A DNA stretch of 64,000 nucleotides from Arthrobacter sp. B1I2 (GCF_030816485.1 NZ_JAUSYC010000001.1:2356001-2420000); one strand, 5' to 3'. Positions 1 to 10,760 are shown, counted from the stretch's first letter. The notes: a model not told the origin generated them from the sequence alone. Made by a program: numbers and translations.

Positions 1-127
1 AGAAGTGGACCTTTCCGCCGCGGCTTCCCTGGCCTCCATGGCCGAGCATGAGGAAGCCCAGGAGGAGATGGTGGAAGCCCAGACCAAGGCAGCGGAAGCA
101 AGCGAGGAAAGGGCAACAAAGGCATGA
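1..127 (+). CDS. C-terminal fragment, probable treX/glgX glycogen debranching enzyme
   Basis: An open frame enters from the left edge and stops at TGA 125-127. The 41 visible residues form a charged Glu/Ala/Lys-rich tail that contains no catalytic motif. The TGA overlaps the ATG of treY (ATGA), which implies translational coupling. In Arthrobacter the gene before treY-treZ is usually treX, a GH13 isoamylase that debranches glycogen and so provides substrate for TreY. The identity is inferred from that context only, because the diagnostic part lies outside the window. Confidence 0.55.
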   Translation, partial: EVDLSAAASLASMAEHEEAQEEMVEAQTKAAEASEERATKA

Positions 128-2451
128 GGACCCCGGTCTCCACTTACCGCCTGCAGATCCGCAGCAGCTTCACCCTGTTCGACGCTGCCCAGCAGGTCCC
201 GTACCTGAAGGACCTCGGCGTGGATTGGGTGTACCTGTCGCCCATCCTCACCGCGGAGAAGGGCTCGGACCACGGCTACGACGTAACCGATCCCTCCGCC
301 GTGGACCCGGACCGCGGCGGCCCGGAAGGCCTGCTGGCCCTCTCCAAGGCAGCCCGCGAGCACGACATGGGCGTCCTGGTGGACATCGTGCCCAACCACG
401 TGGGCGTGGCCTCCCCGCCGCAGAACCCGTGGTGGTGGTCCCTGCTCAAGGACGGCCGCGAATCGCCGTACGCCGAAGCGTTCGACGTCGACTGGGACCT
501 GGGCGGCGGAAAGGTCCGGCTTCCCATGCTGGGCTCCGATGCGGACCTGGACAAGCTGGAGGTCAAGGACGGCGAGCTCCGCTACTACGACCACCGGTTC
601 CCCCTGGCCGAGGGCACGTACAGCGAGGGTGACTCCCCGCAGGACGTCCACTCCCGGCAGCACTACCAGCTGATGGACTGGCGCCGCGCCGACGCCGAGC
701 TGAACTACCGGCGCTTCTTTGCGGTCACCACGCTCGCCGGCATCCGGGTGGAAGTACCGTCCGTCTTCGAAAAGGCCCATGCCGAGGTGGGCCGCTGGTT
801 CACCGACGGCCTGGTGGACGGGCTCCGCGTGGACCACCCGGACGGGCTGGCTGATCCCGCCGGCTACCTCCGCTGGCTCAAGGACCTCAGCGGCGGCGCG
901 TACGTCCTGGTGGAGAAGATCCTGGAACCGGGCGAAGTGCTGCCGCAGGACTTCGCCTGCGAAGGCACCACCGGATACGACGCGCTGGCGGACGTGGACC
1001 GGGTCTTCGTGGACCCGGCAGGGCAGCAGGCCCTGGACACACTGGATGCCAGGCTGCGTGGAACCCCGGAACCTGCGGACTATGCCGAAATGATCCGTGG
1101 CACCAAACGCATGATCGCCGACGGCATCCTGCGCTCGGAAGTGCTGCGGCTGGCCCGGCTGGTCCCGGAGTCCCGCGGGCTCCCCGTGGACCAGGCAGCC
1201 GATGCCATCGCCGAGATCATCGCGTCCTTCCCGGTGTACCGGTCGTACCTTCCGGTGGGTGCCGACGTCCTCAAGGAGGCCTGCGAGTCCGCCGCGGCGC
1301 ACCGGCCGGACCTGGAAGTGGCGGTGGGCACCCTCCTTCCGCTGCTGCTGGATCCTGCCGAACCCATTGCCGTCCGGTTCCAGCAGACCTCCGGCATGGT
1401 CATGGCCAAGGGCGTGGAGGACACTGCGTTCTACCGCTACACCCGGCTGGGCACCCTGACCGAGGTAGGCGCCGAGCCCACCGAGTTCGCCGTGGCACCG
1501 GAGGAATTCCACCACCGAATGCAGCGGCGCCAGCAGGAACTGCCGCTGTCCATGACCACCCTGTCCACCCACGACACCAAGCGCAGCGAGGACGCCCGGG
1601 CACGCATCTCGGTCATCGCCGAGCTGCCGCAGGAGTGGGCGGACACACTCGAGACGCTGCGTGGCCTGACGCCGATCCCGGACGGGCCGTACGAGAACCT
1701 GCTGTGGCAGGCAATCGTCGGGGCCTGGCCGGCAAGCCGGGAACGGCTGCAGGGCTACGCCGAGAAGGCGGCCCGGGAGGCCGGCAACTCCACGAAGTGG
1801 ACTGATCCCAACGAGGACTTTGAGGCCAAGGTGAAGGCCGCCGTGGACGCAGTCTTCGACGACGCCAAGGTTGCCAAAGTGGTTGACGACTTCGTGGCCC
1901 GCATCGACGCCTTCTCCGCCGCCAACTCGGTTTCCGCGAAACTGGTCCAGCTGACCATGCCCGGCGTACCGGACGTGTACCAGGGCAGCGAGTTCTGGGA
2001 ACGGTCGCTGACGGACCCGGACAACCGCCGGCCCGTGGACTTTGGCGCACGGCAGGCGGAGCTGGCAAAGCTCGACGCCGGCACGTTGCCTGACGCGGGC
2101 ACGGAGGCCAGCAAGCTTTTGGTCACCTCGCGGGCACTGCGCCTGCGCCGGGACCGGCCCGAGCTGTTCCAGGGATACGCGCCGGTGGCAGCCACCGGCA
2201 CGGCCGCCGGGCACCTGCTCGCGTTCAGCCGCGGAACCGACGCCTCCTCCGGCGCCCTCACGCTTGCCACCCGGCTCCCCGCCGGACTGGAAGCCGGCGG
2301 CGGCTGGCGGGACACCGCCGTCGAGCTTCCCGCTGCCATGCGTGACGAACTCACCGGGGCCGGGTACGGACCTGGCCGGGTTTCGGTGGCAGAGGTCCTG
2401 GGTACCTACCCGGTGGCCCTGCTGGTACCCGTGGATGGAGAAAAGGCATGA
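124..2451 (+). CDS. treY: Malto-oligosyltrehalose synthase TreY
   Basis: This 775-residue GH13 enzyme isomerises the reducing-end alpha-1,4 bond of maltodextrins to the alpha-1,1 bond of maltooligosyl-trehalose in the cytosol. Family features are visible: an N-terminal [13 protein letters not shown] opening ([11 protein letters not shown]), [11 protein letters not shown], the VDIVPNHVG block near residue 85, the catalytic GLRVDHPDG block near residue 237, the acid region [11 protein letters not shown] near 262, and [14 protein letters not shown] near 480. The length matches the family. The ATG overlaps the preceding stop, and the stop overlaps the treZ start, so the cluster is one operon. Confidence 0.96.
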   Translation: MRTPVSTYRLQIRSSFTLFDAAQQVPYLKDLGVDWVYLSPILTAEKGSDHGYDVTDPSAVDPDRGGPEGLLALSKAAREHDMGVLVDIVPNHVGVASPPQNPWWWSLLKDGRESPYAEAFDVDWDLGGGKVRLPMLGSDADLDKLEVKDGELRYYDHRFPLAEGTYSEGDSPQDVHSRQHYQLMDWRRADAELNYRRFFAVTTLAGIRVEVPSVFEKAHAEVGRWFTDGLVDGLRVDHPDGLADPAGYLRWLKDLSGGAYVLVEKILEPGEVLPQDFACEGTTGYDALADVDRVFVDPAGQQALDTLDARLRGTPEPADYAEMIRGTKRMIADGILRSEVLRLARLVPESRGLPVDQAADAIAEIIASFPVYRSYLPVGADVLKEACESAAAHRPDLEVAVGTLLPLLLDPAEPIAVRFQQTSGMVMAKGVEDTAFYRYTRLGTLTEVGAEPTEFAVAPEEFHHRMQRRQQELPLSMTTLSTHDTKRSEDARARISVIAELPQEWADTLETLRGLTPIPDGPYENLLWQAIVGAWPASRERLQGYAEKAAREAGNSTKWTDPNEDFEAKVKAAVDAVFDDAKVAKVVDDFVARIDAFSAANSVSAKLVQLTMPGVPDVYQGSEFWERSLTDPDNRRPVDFGARQAELAKLDAGTLPDAGTEASKLLVTSRALRLRRDRPELFQGYAPVAATGTAAGHLLAFSRGTDASSGALTLATRLPAGLEAGGGWRDTAVELPAAMRDELTGAGYGPGRVSVAEVLGTYPVALLVPVDGEKA

Positions 2452-4217
2452 CCCTGGTCAACGTTGGACCCGAACGCTTCGATGTGTGGGCGCCGGACGC
2501 CGAGTCCGTCATCCTGCTGGCCGACGGCCGGCAGTACCCCATGCAGAAGAAGGAAACGGAGCCGGGCTCGGAAGGGTGGTGGACGGCGCCCGACGCTCCT
2601 GCGGACGGCGACGTGGACTACGGCTACCTGCTGGACGGGGACACCACTCCCATCCCGGACCCCCGGTCCCGCAGGCTTCCCTCCGGCGTGCATGAGCAGT
2701 CCCGGACCTACGATCCCGCCGCCTATGCCTGGCAGGATTCCGGCTGGCGCGGCAAGGACCTGCAAGGCGGCGTGATCTACGAACTCCACGTAGGCACGTT
2801 CACGCCCGAAGGAACCCTGGATGCCGCCGTGGAGAAGCTGGGCTACCTGGCGGACCTGGGCATCGACTTCGTGGAGCTCCTGCCCGTCAACGGCTTCAAC
2901 GGCACCCACAACTGGGGCTATGACGGCGTCCAGTGGTACACCGTGCATGAAGGCTACGGCGGACCAGCCGCGTACCAGCGCTTCGTGGACGCCGCCCACG
3001 CCGCCGGACTGGGCGTCATCCAGGACGTGGTGTACAACCACCTTGGACCCAGCGGGAACTACCTGCCCAAGTTCGGCCCCTACCTCAAGCAGGGCGACGC
3101 CAACACTTGGGGCGATTCGGTGAACCTGGACGGACCCGGCTCGGATGTGGTGCGCGAATACATCCTGGACAACGCCGCACTCTGGCTGCGCGACTACCAC
3201 GTGGACGGGCTCCGCCTCGATGCCGTGCACGCTCTGCGGGACGAACGTGCGGTGCACATCCTGGAGGACCTGGGGGCTTTGGGCGACGCCATTTCGGCCG
3301 AGACCGGGCTGCCCAAGACGCTCATCGCGGAATCGGACCTGAACAACCCGCGCCTGCTCTACCCCCGGGATGTGAACGGGTACGGGCTGGCCGGGCAGTG
3401 GAGTGACGACTTCCACCATGCCGTGCACGTCAGCGTCAGTGGCGAGACCACCGGCTACTACTCGGACTTCGAATCCCTGGCCGTCCTGGCCAAGGTGCTG
3501 AAGGACGGATTCCTGCACGACGGCAGCTACTCCAGCTTCCGTGGACGCCATCATGGCCGGCCCATTAACGCCAACCTGGTGCAGCCGGCGGCGCTGGTGG
3601 TCTGCAACCAGAACCACGACCAGATCGGCAACCGGGCCACGGGGGACAGGCTCTCTCAGTCCCTGTCCTACGGGCAGCTGGCCGTGGCCGCGGTCCTCAC
3701 GCTGACGTCCCCGTTCACGCCCATGCTGTTCATGGGCGAGGAATACGGCGCCTCCACGCCGTGGCAGTTCTTCACCTCGCATCCCGAACCGGAGCTCGGC
3801 AAGGCCACTGCGGAAGGGCGCATCAAGGAGTTCGAGCGCATGGGGTGGGATCCCGCCGTCGTGCCTGACCCGCAGGACCCCGAAACCTTCCGCCGGTCCA
3901 AGCTGGACTGGGCCGAGGCCGCCACAGGTGACCACGCCCGGCTCCTGGAGCTGTACCGGGCGCTGACGGCCCTGCGCCGCGAGCATTCGGAACTGGCCGG
4001 GCTTGGCTTTGGCGAAACCGGGGTTTCGTTCGACGATGACGCCGGCTGGCTGCGGTTCCGGCGCGGGTCCGTCGAGGTTCTGGTGAATATCTCGGACTCG
4101 AAGGTCCGGCTGGACGAAGCCTCCGGCAGCGTCCTCCTGGCCACGGACGAAGGAACCGCGCAGGACGGCGGATCCCTGGAACTGGCGCCATGGAGCGCCG
4201 CGATCCTCAAGTCCTAA
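2448..4217 (+). CDS. treZ: Malto-oligosyltrehalose trehalohydrolase TreZ
   Basis: This 589-residue GH13 hydrolase releases free trehalose from the TreY product. It has an N-terminal CBM48-like beta domain ([11 protein letters not shown] near residue 13) followed by the alpha-amylase barrel: [13 protein letters not shown] near 197, [11 protein letters not shown] near 250 (nucleophile Asp), [11 protein letters not shown] near 290 (acid Glu) and [14 protein letters not shown] near 390. The start overlaps the treY stop by four bases. A strong intrinsic terminator follows directly, so this is the last gene of the trehalose operon, a typical stress-protectant route in Arthrobacter. Confidence 0.96.
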   Translation: MTLVNVGPERFDVWAPDAESVILLADGRQYPMQKKETEPGSEGWWTAPDAPADGDVDYGYLLDGDTTPIPDPRSRRLPSGVHEQSRTYDPAAYAWQDSGWRGKDLQGGVIYELHVGTFTPEGTLDAAVEKLGYLADLGIDFVELLPVNGFNGTHNWGYDGVQWYTVHEGYGGPAAYQRFVDAAHAAGLGVIQDVVYNHLGPSGNYLPKFGPYLKQGDANTWGDSVNLDGPGSDVVREYILDNAALWLRDYHVDGLRLDAVHALRDERAVHILEDLGALGDAISAETGLPKTLIAESDLNNPRLLYPRDVNGYGLAGQWSDDFHHAVHVSVSGETTGYYSDFESLAVLAKVLKDGFLHDGSYSSFRGRHHGRPINANLVQPAALVVCNQNHDQIGNRATGDRLSQSLSYGQLAVAAVLTLTSPFTPMLFMGEEYGASTPWQFFTSHPEPELGKATAEGRIKEFERMGWDPAVVPDPQDPETFRRSKLDWAEAATGDHARLLELYRALTALRREHSELAGLGFGETGVSFDDDAGWLRFRRGSVEVLVNISDSKVRLDEASGSVLLATDEGTAQDGGSLELAPWSAAILKS

Positions 4218-4224
4218 ACGGGAG

Positions 4225-4263
4225 AAGTTACGCCGCGGACCTGGTCCGCGGCGTAACTTTTTT
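4225..4263 (+). terminator. Intrinsic terminator of the treXYZ operon
   Basis: A perfect 16-bp stem (4225-4240 with 4244-4259) encloses a 3-nt loop. It is followed by a run of six T at 4258-4263. It lies 8 bp after the treZ stop. Confidence 0.93.
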
Positions 4264-4306
4264 GCTCGGCGCCCAACACCTGGCGTGTAGCGCGCGTCAC
4301 AACTGG

Positions 4307-4312
4307 CAGGAT
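4307..4312 (+). promoter_or_regulatory. -10 box CAGGAT, probable leaderless promoter
   Basis: The hexamer ends 7 nt before ATG 4320, and no ribosome binding site lies between them. This places the transcription start at or next to the start codon and favours ATG 4320 over the upstream ATG 4311, which lies inside the box. Confidence 0.5.
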
Positions 4313-4319
4313 GGAACGT

Positions 4320-5360
4320 ATGACTTATTCAGCAGCGGACAACCGTTACGAATCCATGCCCTACCGCCGGGTGGGCCGCAGCGGGCTCAAGCTTCCGGCC
4401 ATCTCCCTGGGCCTGTGGCACAACTTTGGCGACGACAAACGTTTCGAGGAACAGCGCGACATCCTCCGCCGTGCCTTCGACCTCGGTGTGAACCACTTCG
4501 ACCTCGCCAACAACTACGGCCCGCCGGACGGCTCCGCCGAAACCAACTTCGGCCGCCACCTGCGGGACGACTTCAAGCCCTACCGCGACGAACTGGTCAT
4601 TTCCACCAAGGCCGGCTACTACATGTGGCCGGGTCCCTACGGCGAATGGGGTTCCCGCAAATACCTGATCTCCAGCCTGGACCAGTCGCTGCAGCGCATG
4701 GGCCTGGACTATGTGGACATCTTCTACAGCCACCGGCCCGATCCTGAAACACCCATGGAAGAGACCATGGGCGCCCTTGACTACGCCGTCCGTTCCGGCA
4801 AGGCGCTGTACGCCGGCATTTCCTCCTACACTCCGGAGCAGACCCTTGAAGCCGCCCGCATCCTCAAGGAACTGGGTACGCCGCTGCTGATCCACCAGCC
4901 CAGCTACTCCATGCTCAACCGCTGGACCGAGGACGGGTCGCCGAACCTGTACGAGGTGCTGGACCAGGTGGGTGCCGGGTCCATCGCCTTCTCGCCACTT
5001 GCCCAGGGGATGCTCACGGACCGCTACCTTCACGGCATCCCCGCCGATTCGCGGGCAGCCAAGGCCCGGTTCCTCTCCGAGGACTCCATTACGGAGGAGA
5101 AGCTGGACCGGGTCCGCGGGCTGCGGAAGATCGCTGAGGGCCGCGGCCAGTCACTGGCCCAGATGGCCATCGCCTGGATCCTGCGGGACCAGCCCAAGGG
5201 CTCGCCCGTTACGTCGGCACTGGTGGGCGCATCCAGCGTCCGGCAGTTGGAGGACACGCTGTCCTCCATCAACAACCTGGTTTTCACGGACGACGAACTC
5301 ACCGCAATCGATGAATTCGCGGTGGAGTCGGACATCAACCTCTGGAAGCAAAACGCCTGA
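4320..5360 (+). CDS. Aldo/keto reductase, YghZ / L-glyceraldehyde 3-phosphate reductase type
   Basis: This protein of 346 residues is an NADPH-dependent AKR. Its sequence follows the YghZ (AKR14) family closely: RRVGRSGLKLPAISLGLWHN, FDLGVNHFDLANNYGPP with the catalytic Asp and Tyr, the Lys in ISTKAGYYMWPGPYG, LDYVDIFYSHRPDPETPMEE, and the cofactor-binding VGASSVRQLEDTL at the C-terminus. YghZ detoxifies methylglyoxal and reduces L-glyceraldehyde 3-phosphate. A similar role is inferred, and the true substrate is unknown. The gene is monocistronic between two terminators. Confidence 0.9.
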   Translation: MTYSAADNRYESMPYRRVGRSGLKLPAISLGLWHNFGDDKRFEEQRDILRRAFDLGVNHFDLANNYGPPDGSAETNFGRHLRDDFKPYRDELVISTKAGYYMWPGPYGEWGSRKYLISSLDQSLQRMGLDYVDIFYSHRPDPETPMEETMGALDYAVRSGKALYAGISSYTPEQTLEAARILKELGTPLLIHQPSYSMLNRWTEDGSPNLYEVLDQVGAGSIAFSPLAQGMLTDRYLHGIPADSRAAKARFLSEDSITEEKLDRVRGLRKIAEGRGQSLAQMAIAWILRDQPKGSPVTSALVGASSVRQLEDTLSSINNLVFTDDELTAIDEFAVESDINLWKQNA

Positions 5361-5378
5361 CGGCTGTTGTCTTAACAA

Positions 5379-5411
5379 AGCGGGACCGGGCGCACCATGC
5401 CCGGTCCCGCT
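5379..5411 (+). terminator. Hairpin terminator after the aldo/keto reductase gene
   Basis: A 13-bp GC-rich stem (5379-5391 with 5399-5411) encloses a 7-nt loop. Only a weak T stretch (ccttt) follows. It separates the reductase gene from the ino1 promoter. Confidence 0.7.
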
Positions 5412-5419
5412 CCTTTGGG

Positions 5420-5515
5420 TAGTATGAAGAGGCGCCGCGTGGCGCCGTGCCAGCCGGCCGCCGTCGTACCTTCTGCGTAGCAAACCCGGCCGGCTGACGT
5501 TTGTCCCCAAAGGAG
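5420..5515 (+). promoter_or_regulatory. ino1 promoter and structured 5' leader
   Basis: A TAGTAT -10 box at 5420-5425 would start transcription near 5432, giving a leader of about 88 nt. No clear -35 is visible. The leader contains a 9-bp inverted repeat (CAGCCGGCC at 5451-5459 and its complement at 5488-5496). It ends in a good ribosome binding site, AGGAG at 5511-5515, four bases before the GTG start. The hairpin could modulate expression, but no known riboswitch class is recognisable. Confidence 0.45.
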
Positions 5516-5519
5516 TTCT

Positions 5520-6605
5520 GTGTCTTCACATCCCATCCGTGTTGCAATCGTTGGCGTGGGCAACTGCGCCGCCTCGCTGGTGCAGGGCGTCCAGTACTAC
5601 AAGGACGCCGATCCCGCGGAGACTGTTCCGGGCTTGATGCACGTTGAGTTTGGCCAGTACCACGTAGGTGACGTTCAGTTCGTCGCCGCGTTTGATGTTG
5701 ACGGCAAGAAGGTCGGTGTTGACCTTTCCGACGCCATCCTGGCCAGCGAGAACAACACCATCAAGATCGCCGACGTTCCGCCCACAGGTGTTACGGTCCA
5801 GCGTGGCCACACCCTGGACGGGCTGGGCAAGTACTACCTCGAGACCATCGAGGAATCCACCGAAGAGCCCGTGGACGTGGTGCAGGCACTCAAGGACGCC
5901 GAGGTTGACGTCCTGGTATGCTACCTGCCCGTCGGTTCCCAGCAGGCAGCCGAGTTCTACGCCCAAGCCGCGATCGACGCCGGCGTGGCGTTCGTCAACG
6001 CCCTGCCGGTCTTCATTGCCGGCACCAAGGAATGGGCGGACAAGTTCACCGCCGCGGGTGTTCCGATCGTGGGCGACGACATCAAGAGCCAGATCGGCGC
6101 CACCATCACCCACCGCGTGATGGCGAAGCTGTTCGAGGACCGGGGCGTCACCCTGGACCGCACGTACCAGCTGAACGTCGGCGGCAACATGGACTTCAAG
6201 AACATGCTGGAGCGTGACCGCCTCGAGTCCAAGAAGATCTCCAAGACCCAGGCCGTGACCTCCAACGTCGAGGCTGAGCTGGCCGCCAAGGACGTCCACA
6301 TCGGCCCGTCCGACTACGTGCAGTGGCTGGATGACCGCAAGTGGGCGTTCGTGCGCCTGGAAGGCCGGAACTTCGGTGACGCCCCGGTGTCGCTGGAGTA
6401 CAAGCTGGAAGTCTGGGATTCGCCCAACTCCGCCGGTGTGATCATCGATGCCATCCGTGCCGCCAAGATCGGCCTTGACCGTGGCATCGGCGGCCCGCTG
6501 CTGTCCGCTTCGAGCTACTTCATGAAGTCCCCGCCCGAGCAGTTCAACGACGACCTCGCCCGTGAAAAGGTCGAGGCCTTCATCCGCGGCGACCTGGAGC
6601 GCTAA
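5520..6605 (+). CDS. ino1: Inositol-3-phosphate synthase
   Basis: This 361-residue protein is a short, actinobacterial/archaeal-type myo-inositol-1-phosphate synthase. It converts glucose 6-phosphate to inositol 3-phosphate with NAD. Visible motifs are the Rossmann start [61 protein letters not shown], and the lysine-rich active-site region [13 protein letters not shown] followed by [11 protein letters not shown]. The GTG start is fixed by the AGGAG upstream. The product feeds mycothiol synthesis through MshA, encoded 3 kb away, and inositol phospholipids. Confidence 0.95.
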   Translation: MSSHPIRVAIVGVGNCAASLVQGVQYYKDADPAETVPGLMHVEFGQYHVGDVQFVAAFDVDGKKVGVDLSDAILASENNTIKIADVPPTGVTVQRGHTLDGLGKYYLETIEESTEEPVDVVQALKDAEVDVLVCYLPVGSQQAAEFYAQAAIDAGVAFVNALPVFIAGTKEWADKFTAAGVPIVGDDIKSQIGATITHRVMAKLFEDRGVTLDRTYQLNVGGNMDFKNMLERDRLESKKISKTQAVTSNVEAELAAKDVHIGPSDYVQWLDDRKWAFVRLEGRNFGDAPVSLEYKLEVWDSPNSAGVIIDAIRAAKIGLDRGIGGPLLSASSYFMKSPPEQFNDDLAREKVEAFIRGDLER

Positions 6606-6620
6606 GCCTCCACCCCCCTG

Positions 6621-6681
6621 GTTGCTCTATCAGATTTGGTCCCTAAACCTCCGGGTTGGGGACCAAATCTGATAGAGCAAC
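6621..6681. repeat. 61-bp palindromic repeat, copy 1 (bidirectional terminator-like)
   Basis: A 23-bp perfect stem (6621-6643 with 6659-6681) has arms beginning GTTGCTCTATCAGATTTGG and an inner AAACC/GGTT pair. It sits between the convergent 3' ends of ino1 and the DUF559 gene. Related copies lie at 7661, 17614 and 18445. The stem sequence varies between copies while pairing is largely kept. Confidence 0.9.
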
Positions 6682-6687
6682 TTGTGT

Positions 6688-7614
6688 CTAAGGCTCCCGA
6701 AGCGCCATTCGGACCTGGCCAACCGCCCTGTGGAAGTCGTTGGCGAGGTCGTCAGCGTTGAACTTGAAGTACCGCCACCCCGCAGAGAAGAAGGCGGCGT
6801 CGCGGCGGTTGTCCCGGGACTGCTGTTCCCGGGTGAGGTGATGTCCGCCGTCGTACTGGATGGCAATCCGGTGCCGCCGGTAACCCAGGTCCGCAGCGGG
6901 CGAGTAGGAATCGCCGGGGATGATCTGCACCTGGAGCTCGGGCTCGGGAAGCCCTGCGTCAATCATGGCAAGGCGCAGAAAGGTTTCCGGAGCCGAATCC
7001 ACGCCCGCACGGATCATTTCGACGGCGGCACGTGCCTTCACGATGCCCTGCATCTTTGGGTGCCGCGTCAGCATCTCCCGAAGCTCCTGGACCGTTGACC
7101 AGGGCTGGGAGCGCAGTTCAAGTTCCTGGCGCGGCTGGCGGATCAATTGATCTCCCAAGGCGATGAGGTCTTCCAGGGGCAGCACGCGGGCAAGGTCCAG
7201 CCACGTCCGTGCAGGGGTAGAGATCCGGATGCCCTCCCAAAGCATGATTTCGTCGTCGTATGCCAACACGGTGTGACCAACGACCCCGTGACGCCGGACC
7301 TGCGGCAGCGACCTTGGCTTGCTCAGGTGCAGGTCCCGGCAGTGCTGGAGCCAGGCCGGGAGCCACAGCCCAAGCAGGACGGCTGCAGTGAGGTGGGATA
7401 CCCACGCTCCGGGCGTCGCGGCCGACAGGGCCCGGGCCAAAGAGGGTAGCTCGAATTCCCAACCGGCGGGAAGATACAGCAGCCGCCCTGCGGAAGCCAG
7501 GTCCGACGATCGGAGCCGGCCCCTGCTGAGGTTTGCTGCCCGCGCTTCGCTGACGGTGAATGGTACAGACTCGAGGTGGGCCGGCAACGGCGAAACTGGT
7601 CGCATGCGCCTCAT
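6688..7614 (-). CDS. DUF559 / Vsr-like nuclease-fold protein
   Basis: This protein of about 308 residues has an N-terminal region like AbiEi-type antitoxin or transcriptional regulator proteins (FTVSEARAANLSRGRLRSSDL, a likely winged helix near residues 20-45). The C-terminal 110 residues resemble DUF559, a PD-(D/E)XK fold related to Vsr endonucleases: ADLGYRRHRIAIQYDGGHHL, then a conserved RD..RRDAAF and GWRYFKFNADDL. The usual family glutamate before YDG is Gln here (IQYDG), which could weaken catalysis. The start is uncertain: GTG 7653, ATG 7614 or ATG 7605. It lies alone between two palindromic repeats. Such genes are multicopy in Arthrobacter and their role is unknown. Confidence 0.75.
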   Translation of the reverse strand: MRRMRPVSPLPAHLESVPFTVSEARAANLSRGRLRSSDLASAGRLLYLPAGWEFELPSLARALSAATPGAWVSHLTAAVLLGLWLPAWLQHCRDLHLSKPRSLPQVRRHGVVGHTVLAYDDEIMLWEGIRISTPARTWLDLARVLPLEDLIALGDQLIRQPRQELELRSQPWSTVQELREMLTRHPKMQGIVKARAAVEMIRAGVDSAPETFLRLAMIDAGLPEPELQVQIIPGDSYSPAADLGYRRHRIAIQYDGGHHLTREQQSRDNRRDAAFFSAGWRYFKFNADDLANDFHRAVGQVRMALREP

Positions 7615-7660
7615 TGTTCCCCGCATGCTGGTGGCCGCGCAGAAGTTATCCACACCCGTT

Positions 7661-7721
7661 GTTGCTCCACCACTTTTGGTCGCTAAACCGGGGTTTTAGG
7701 GACCAAAAGTGATGGAGCAAC
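7661..7721. repeat. 61-bp palindromic repeat, copy 2
   Basis: The left arm GTTGCTCCACCACTTTTGG pairs with the right arm ending GATGGAGCAAC at 7721. It has one C-A and one G-G mismatch in plus-strand reading; the C-A becomes a G-U pair in minus-strand RNA, the strand on which fhs is transcribed. It lies just after the fhs stop and upstream of the DUF559 gene. The outer GTTGCTC and inner AAACC/GGTTT are shared with the other copies, but the middle differs in both arms. Confidence 0.88.
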
Positions 7722-7728
7722 TCTGGGG

Positions 7729-9405
7729 CTAGGTGAGGCCTACCGGGTTGCCGTCCGCGTCCACGTCCATGCGCAGGGCCGCCGGGACGGGAGGGAGGCC
7801 GGGCATGGTCATCACGGCACCGGTCAGGGCCACGATGAAGCCGGCACCCGTCTTGGGCAGCAGGTCGCGTACATGGATGGTGAACCCCTTGGGCGCGCCC
7901 AGGCGGGAGGCGTCATCAGTGAACGAGTACTGCGTCTTGGCCATGCACACGGGCAGTGCGCCCCAGCCGTTCCGTTCGATGTCCGCCAGGCGCTTCAAGG
8001 CCGGCACGGAGAAGTCCACACCGTCCGCGCCGTAAATTTCCTGGGCAATGGTCCGGATCTTGTCCTCAAGCGGCAGTCCCAGGGCATAGAGGTGCCGGAA
8101 GCTGTTGGGCCCCTCCGCCGCTTGCACAACGAGGGCTGCCAGTTCGTCACCGCCGTCGCCCCCGCCGCCGCGCCCCCAGACATCGGCGACGGCGGCGCGA
8201 ACCCCCTCGGCTGCGCACCAGGCCAGAAGCCAGTCGAGTTCCTCGGGCGAATCGGACGAGAACCTGTTGATGGCCACCACGGGGGTAACCCCGAACTTCT
8301 CCACGTTGCGCACGTGCCGGCGCAGGTTCGCCACCCCTGCTTCGAGGGCCGCTACATCCGGCTGGGCCAGCCGGTCCTTTGGTACCCCGCCCTGCATCTT
8401 CAGGGCCCGCACGGTGGCCACGACCACAACAGCGGAGGGTGCCAGGCCACCGTACCGGGCCTTGATGTCCATGAACTTCTCGGCCCCCAGGTCAGCCCCG
8501 AAACCTGCTTCCGTCACCACGATGTCCGCCAGCCGCCGGGCGGTCTGCGTGGCAATCAGCGAATTGCAGCCGTGGGCGATGTTCGCGAAGGGCCCGCCGT
8601 GGACCAGGGCCGGGGTGCCGGCGATGCTCTGCACCAGGTTGGGTTTGACCGCCTCCTTGAGGAGCAGCGTCAAGGCGCCCTCCACCCCAAGGTCCGCCAC
8701 CGTCACCGGCACCCGGTCATAGGTGTAGCCGAACGTGATCCGGCCCAGCCGGGAACGCAAATCAGCCAGGTCCGTGGCGAGGCAGAAGACGGCCATGACC
8801 TCGGACGCCACGGTGATGTCGAACCCGTCCTGCCGCGGCACGCCCTGCGAAGGCCCGCCCAGGCCAATGACCACCTCCCGCAGGGACCGGTCGTTCATGT
8901 CCAGGACGCGTTTGAAGGTCATCCGCCGCGGATCGATGTTCAGCGCGTTGCCCTGGTAGATGTGGTTGTCCACCAGGGCCATCAGGGCGTTGTTGGCCGA
9001 GGTGATGGCATGGAAGTCGCCGGTGAAGTGCAGGTTGATTTCGTCCATGGGGAGCACCTGTGAGTAGCCGCCGCCGGTGGCCCCGCCTTTCATGCCCAGC
9101 ACCGGACCGAGCGACGGCTCCCGCAACGCGATCATCACCTTGTGGCCTGCCCGGGCCAGGGAATCTGCCAGTCCCACGGTGGTGGTGGATTTGCCTTCGC
9201 CGGCCGGGGTGGGGGACATGGCCGAGACCAGCACCACCTTGCCGTGCGGATCCGGCGCTGCGAGCCTGGCCGGATCGATCTTGGCCTTGTACCGCCCGTA
9301 CTGCTCCAGGGCTTCCGGGTTGATCCCCGCGGCCGCCGCGATGTCCTCGATGGGCTGGATCCGGGCAGCCCGGGCTATCTGAAGATCAGAAGGGAGAGCA
9401 GACAT
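7729..9405 (-). CDS. fhs: Formate--tetrahydrofolate ligase
   Basis: This enzyme of 558 residues makes 10-formyl-THF from formate, THF and ATP. The N-terminus contains the nucleotide-binding loop [19 protein letters not shown] near residues 65-83. Other family blocks include [23 protein letters not shown], the [17 protein letters not shown] region, [16 protein letters not shown] and the C-terminal [19 protein letters not shown] 9405 is preferred because a GGAAAGGAC ribosome binding site precedes it; the open frame extends upstream to 9591 but that part shows no family similarity. It works with the cyclo-ligase at 56.9 kb in folate one-carbon metabolism. Confidence 0.96.
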   Translation of the reverse strand: MSALPSDLQIARAARIQPIEDIAAAAGINPEALEQYGRYKAKIDPARLAAPDPHGKVVLVSAMSPTPAGEGKSTTTVGLADSLARAGHKVMIALREPSLGPVLGMKGGATGGGYSQVLPMDEINLHFTGDFHAITSANNALMALVDNHIYQGNALNIDPRRMTFKRVLDMNDRSLREVVIGLGGPSQGVPRQDGFDITVASEVMAVFCLATDLADLRSRLGRITFGYTYDRVPVTVADLGVEGALTLLLKEAVKPNLVQSIAGTPALVHGGPFANIAHGCNSLIATQTARRLADIVVTEAGFGADLGAEKFMDIKARYGGLAPSAVVVVATVRALKMQGGVPKDRLAQPDVAALEAGVANLRRHVRNVEKFGVTPVVAINRFSSDSPEELDWLLAWCAAEGVRAAVADVWGRGGGGDGGDELAALVVQAAEGPNSFRHLYALGLPLEDKIRTIAQEIYGADGVDFSVPALKRLADIERNGWGALPVCMAKTQYSFTDDASRLGAPKGFTIHVRDLLPKTGAGFIVALTGAVMTMPGLPPVPAALRMDVDADGNPVGLT

Positions 9406-9494
9406 CCTTGTCCTTTCCTGCACAGGCTCCTGCACCGGACGGCGCCGGAGGCCTGCCCCTAAGCTAACAGCTTCCGCGCTTGCAGGGGGAAGTT

Positions 9495-10760
9495 TCAGGA
9501 AGCAGGAACCACCGGGGCCAGCCGTCGGCCCGCAAAGTTGTCGACGGCGGCATGGTAGCTTTCCAGCGTGATGGCGGCGGTGCGCTGCCAACCGGAGTTC
9601 TGGGCGCGGATTGCGGCGGCCCGGCCCAGGTCCTCGCGGGTGGCGGGATCGTCGTACAGGGCCTCCAGGGCATCGGCCCAGTCGGCAGCGTGGTGGCCGT
9701 CCACCAGCAGACCGGTCCGGCCGTGGAAGATGGCGCGGGAAAGGCCGCCGACGCGGGTGGCCACGACGGGCGTGCCGCAGGCCTGGGCCTCAAGTGCCAC
9801 CAACCCGAAGGATTCGCTGAAGGAAGGCATCACCACAACGTCGGCCGCGCGGAACCAGGATGCAAGCTCAGGTGCCTTCACCGGCGGAAGCTGCGTGACG
9901 ACGTCGGCCATTCCTGCTTCCGCAACCAGGCAGCGCAGGTTGAATTCCTTGCTGCCGCTCAACGCGCCCAGGATGGTGACGTGCAGATCGATGTCCGGGC
10001 GGCGTTTGCGCAGCAGTGCCGCGGCCTTGACCAGGACGTGCGGGCCTTTCAGCCGTTGGATGCGGCCTGCGAACACCAGGTGGAAGGTGTCCGGACTGAT
10101 GCCGTGTCGGGACCGCGACCGCGCCCGGAACGCGGGCGTAAAGGTGCTGAGGTCAACCCCGGGCGGCGCAATGTCGATGCGGTCGTACGTGGCGCCGTAG
10201 TGGGAGACGAGTTCGGCGGCCTCGGAGCTGGTGTTGGCGATGAGCCTGGACGCTCCGTCCACGATGCGGTGTTCGCCCAGTTCGCGCCGCCGGGGCTCGG
10301 GCTTTTCGCCGGACTCGAGGAGCAGGTTCTTGACCTTGGCCATGGTGTGCATGGTGTGCACCAGCGGCACGCCCCACAGCTCCGACAGTTCCAGGCCGGC
10401 GATCCCGGACACCCAGTAGTGCGAATGGATCACGTCGTAGCGGCCGTGCGGCTGCCGGCGCCGGATCTGCTCGATCTCGGCCACCATGGCGTGCAGCAAC
10501 CCGGGCAGTTCCTCCTTGGGGATCTTCCGGGGCGGGCCGGCCAGGACATTGTGCACGCATACGCCGGGATCCGGATGCTCGACGGCGGGCTGGTCGGCTG
10601 AGGTGGCGCGGGTGAAGATCTCCACCTCCACACCCGCCTCGGCCAGCGCCGATGCCAGCTCGCGGATATAGACGTTCATTCCGCCGGCATCGCCCGAACC
10701 CGGCTGTTCCATAGGGGAGGTGTGGAGGGAGAGTAGAGCGACCCTGCGGATCAGTGCCAC
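9495..10760 (-). CDS. mshA: D-inositol-3-phosphate glycosyltransferase MshA
   Basis: This GT4-family enzyme of 421 residues transfers GlcNAc from UDP-GlcNAc to inositol 3-phosphate, the first step of mycothiol synthesis. Hallmarks are [25 protein letters not shown] at the N-terminus, [11 protein letters not shown] near 109, [18 protein letters not shown] near 198, the donor-site block [18 protein letters not shown], and the C-terminal [20 protein letters not shown] (EX7E). The GTG start is preceded by a strong AAGGAGG. Its substrate is the product of ino1 in this window. Confidence 0.95.
   Translation of the reverse strand: MALIRRVALLSLHTSPMEQPGSGDAGGMNVYIRELASALAEAGVEVEIFTRATSADQPAVEHPDPGVCVHNVLAGPPRKIPKEELPGLLHAMVAEIEQIRRRQPHGRYDVIHSHYWVSGIAGLELSELWGVPLVHTMHTMAKVKNLLLESGEKPEPRRRELGEHRIVDGASRLIANTSSEAAELVSHYGATYDRIDIAPPGVDLSTFTPAFRARSRSRHGISPDTFHLVFAGRIQRLKGPHVLVKAAALLRKRRPDIDLHVTILGALSGSKEFNLRCLVAEAGMADVVTQLPPVKAPELASWFRAADVVVMPSFSESFGLVALEAQACGTPVVATRVGGLSRAIFHGRTGLLVDGHHAADWADALEALYDDPATREDLGRAAAIRAQNSGWQRTAAITLESYHAAVDNFAGRRLAPVVPAS

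Noticed and set aside
2406..3986. 526-codon minus-strand frame opposite treZ
   Set aside because: Antisense shadow of treZ, which carries all GH13 motifs.
4286..4301. CRP/GlxR-like site TGTAG-N6-TCACA before the aldo/keto reductase gene
   Set aside because: Two mismatches to the consensus half-site; too weak to report as an operator.
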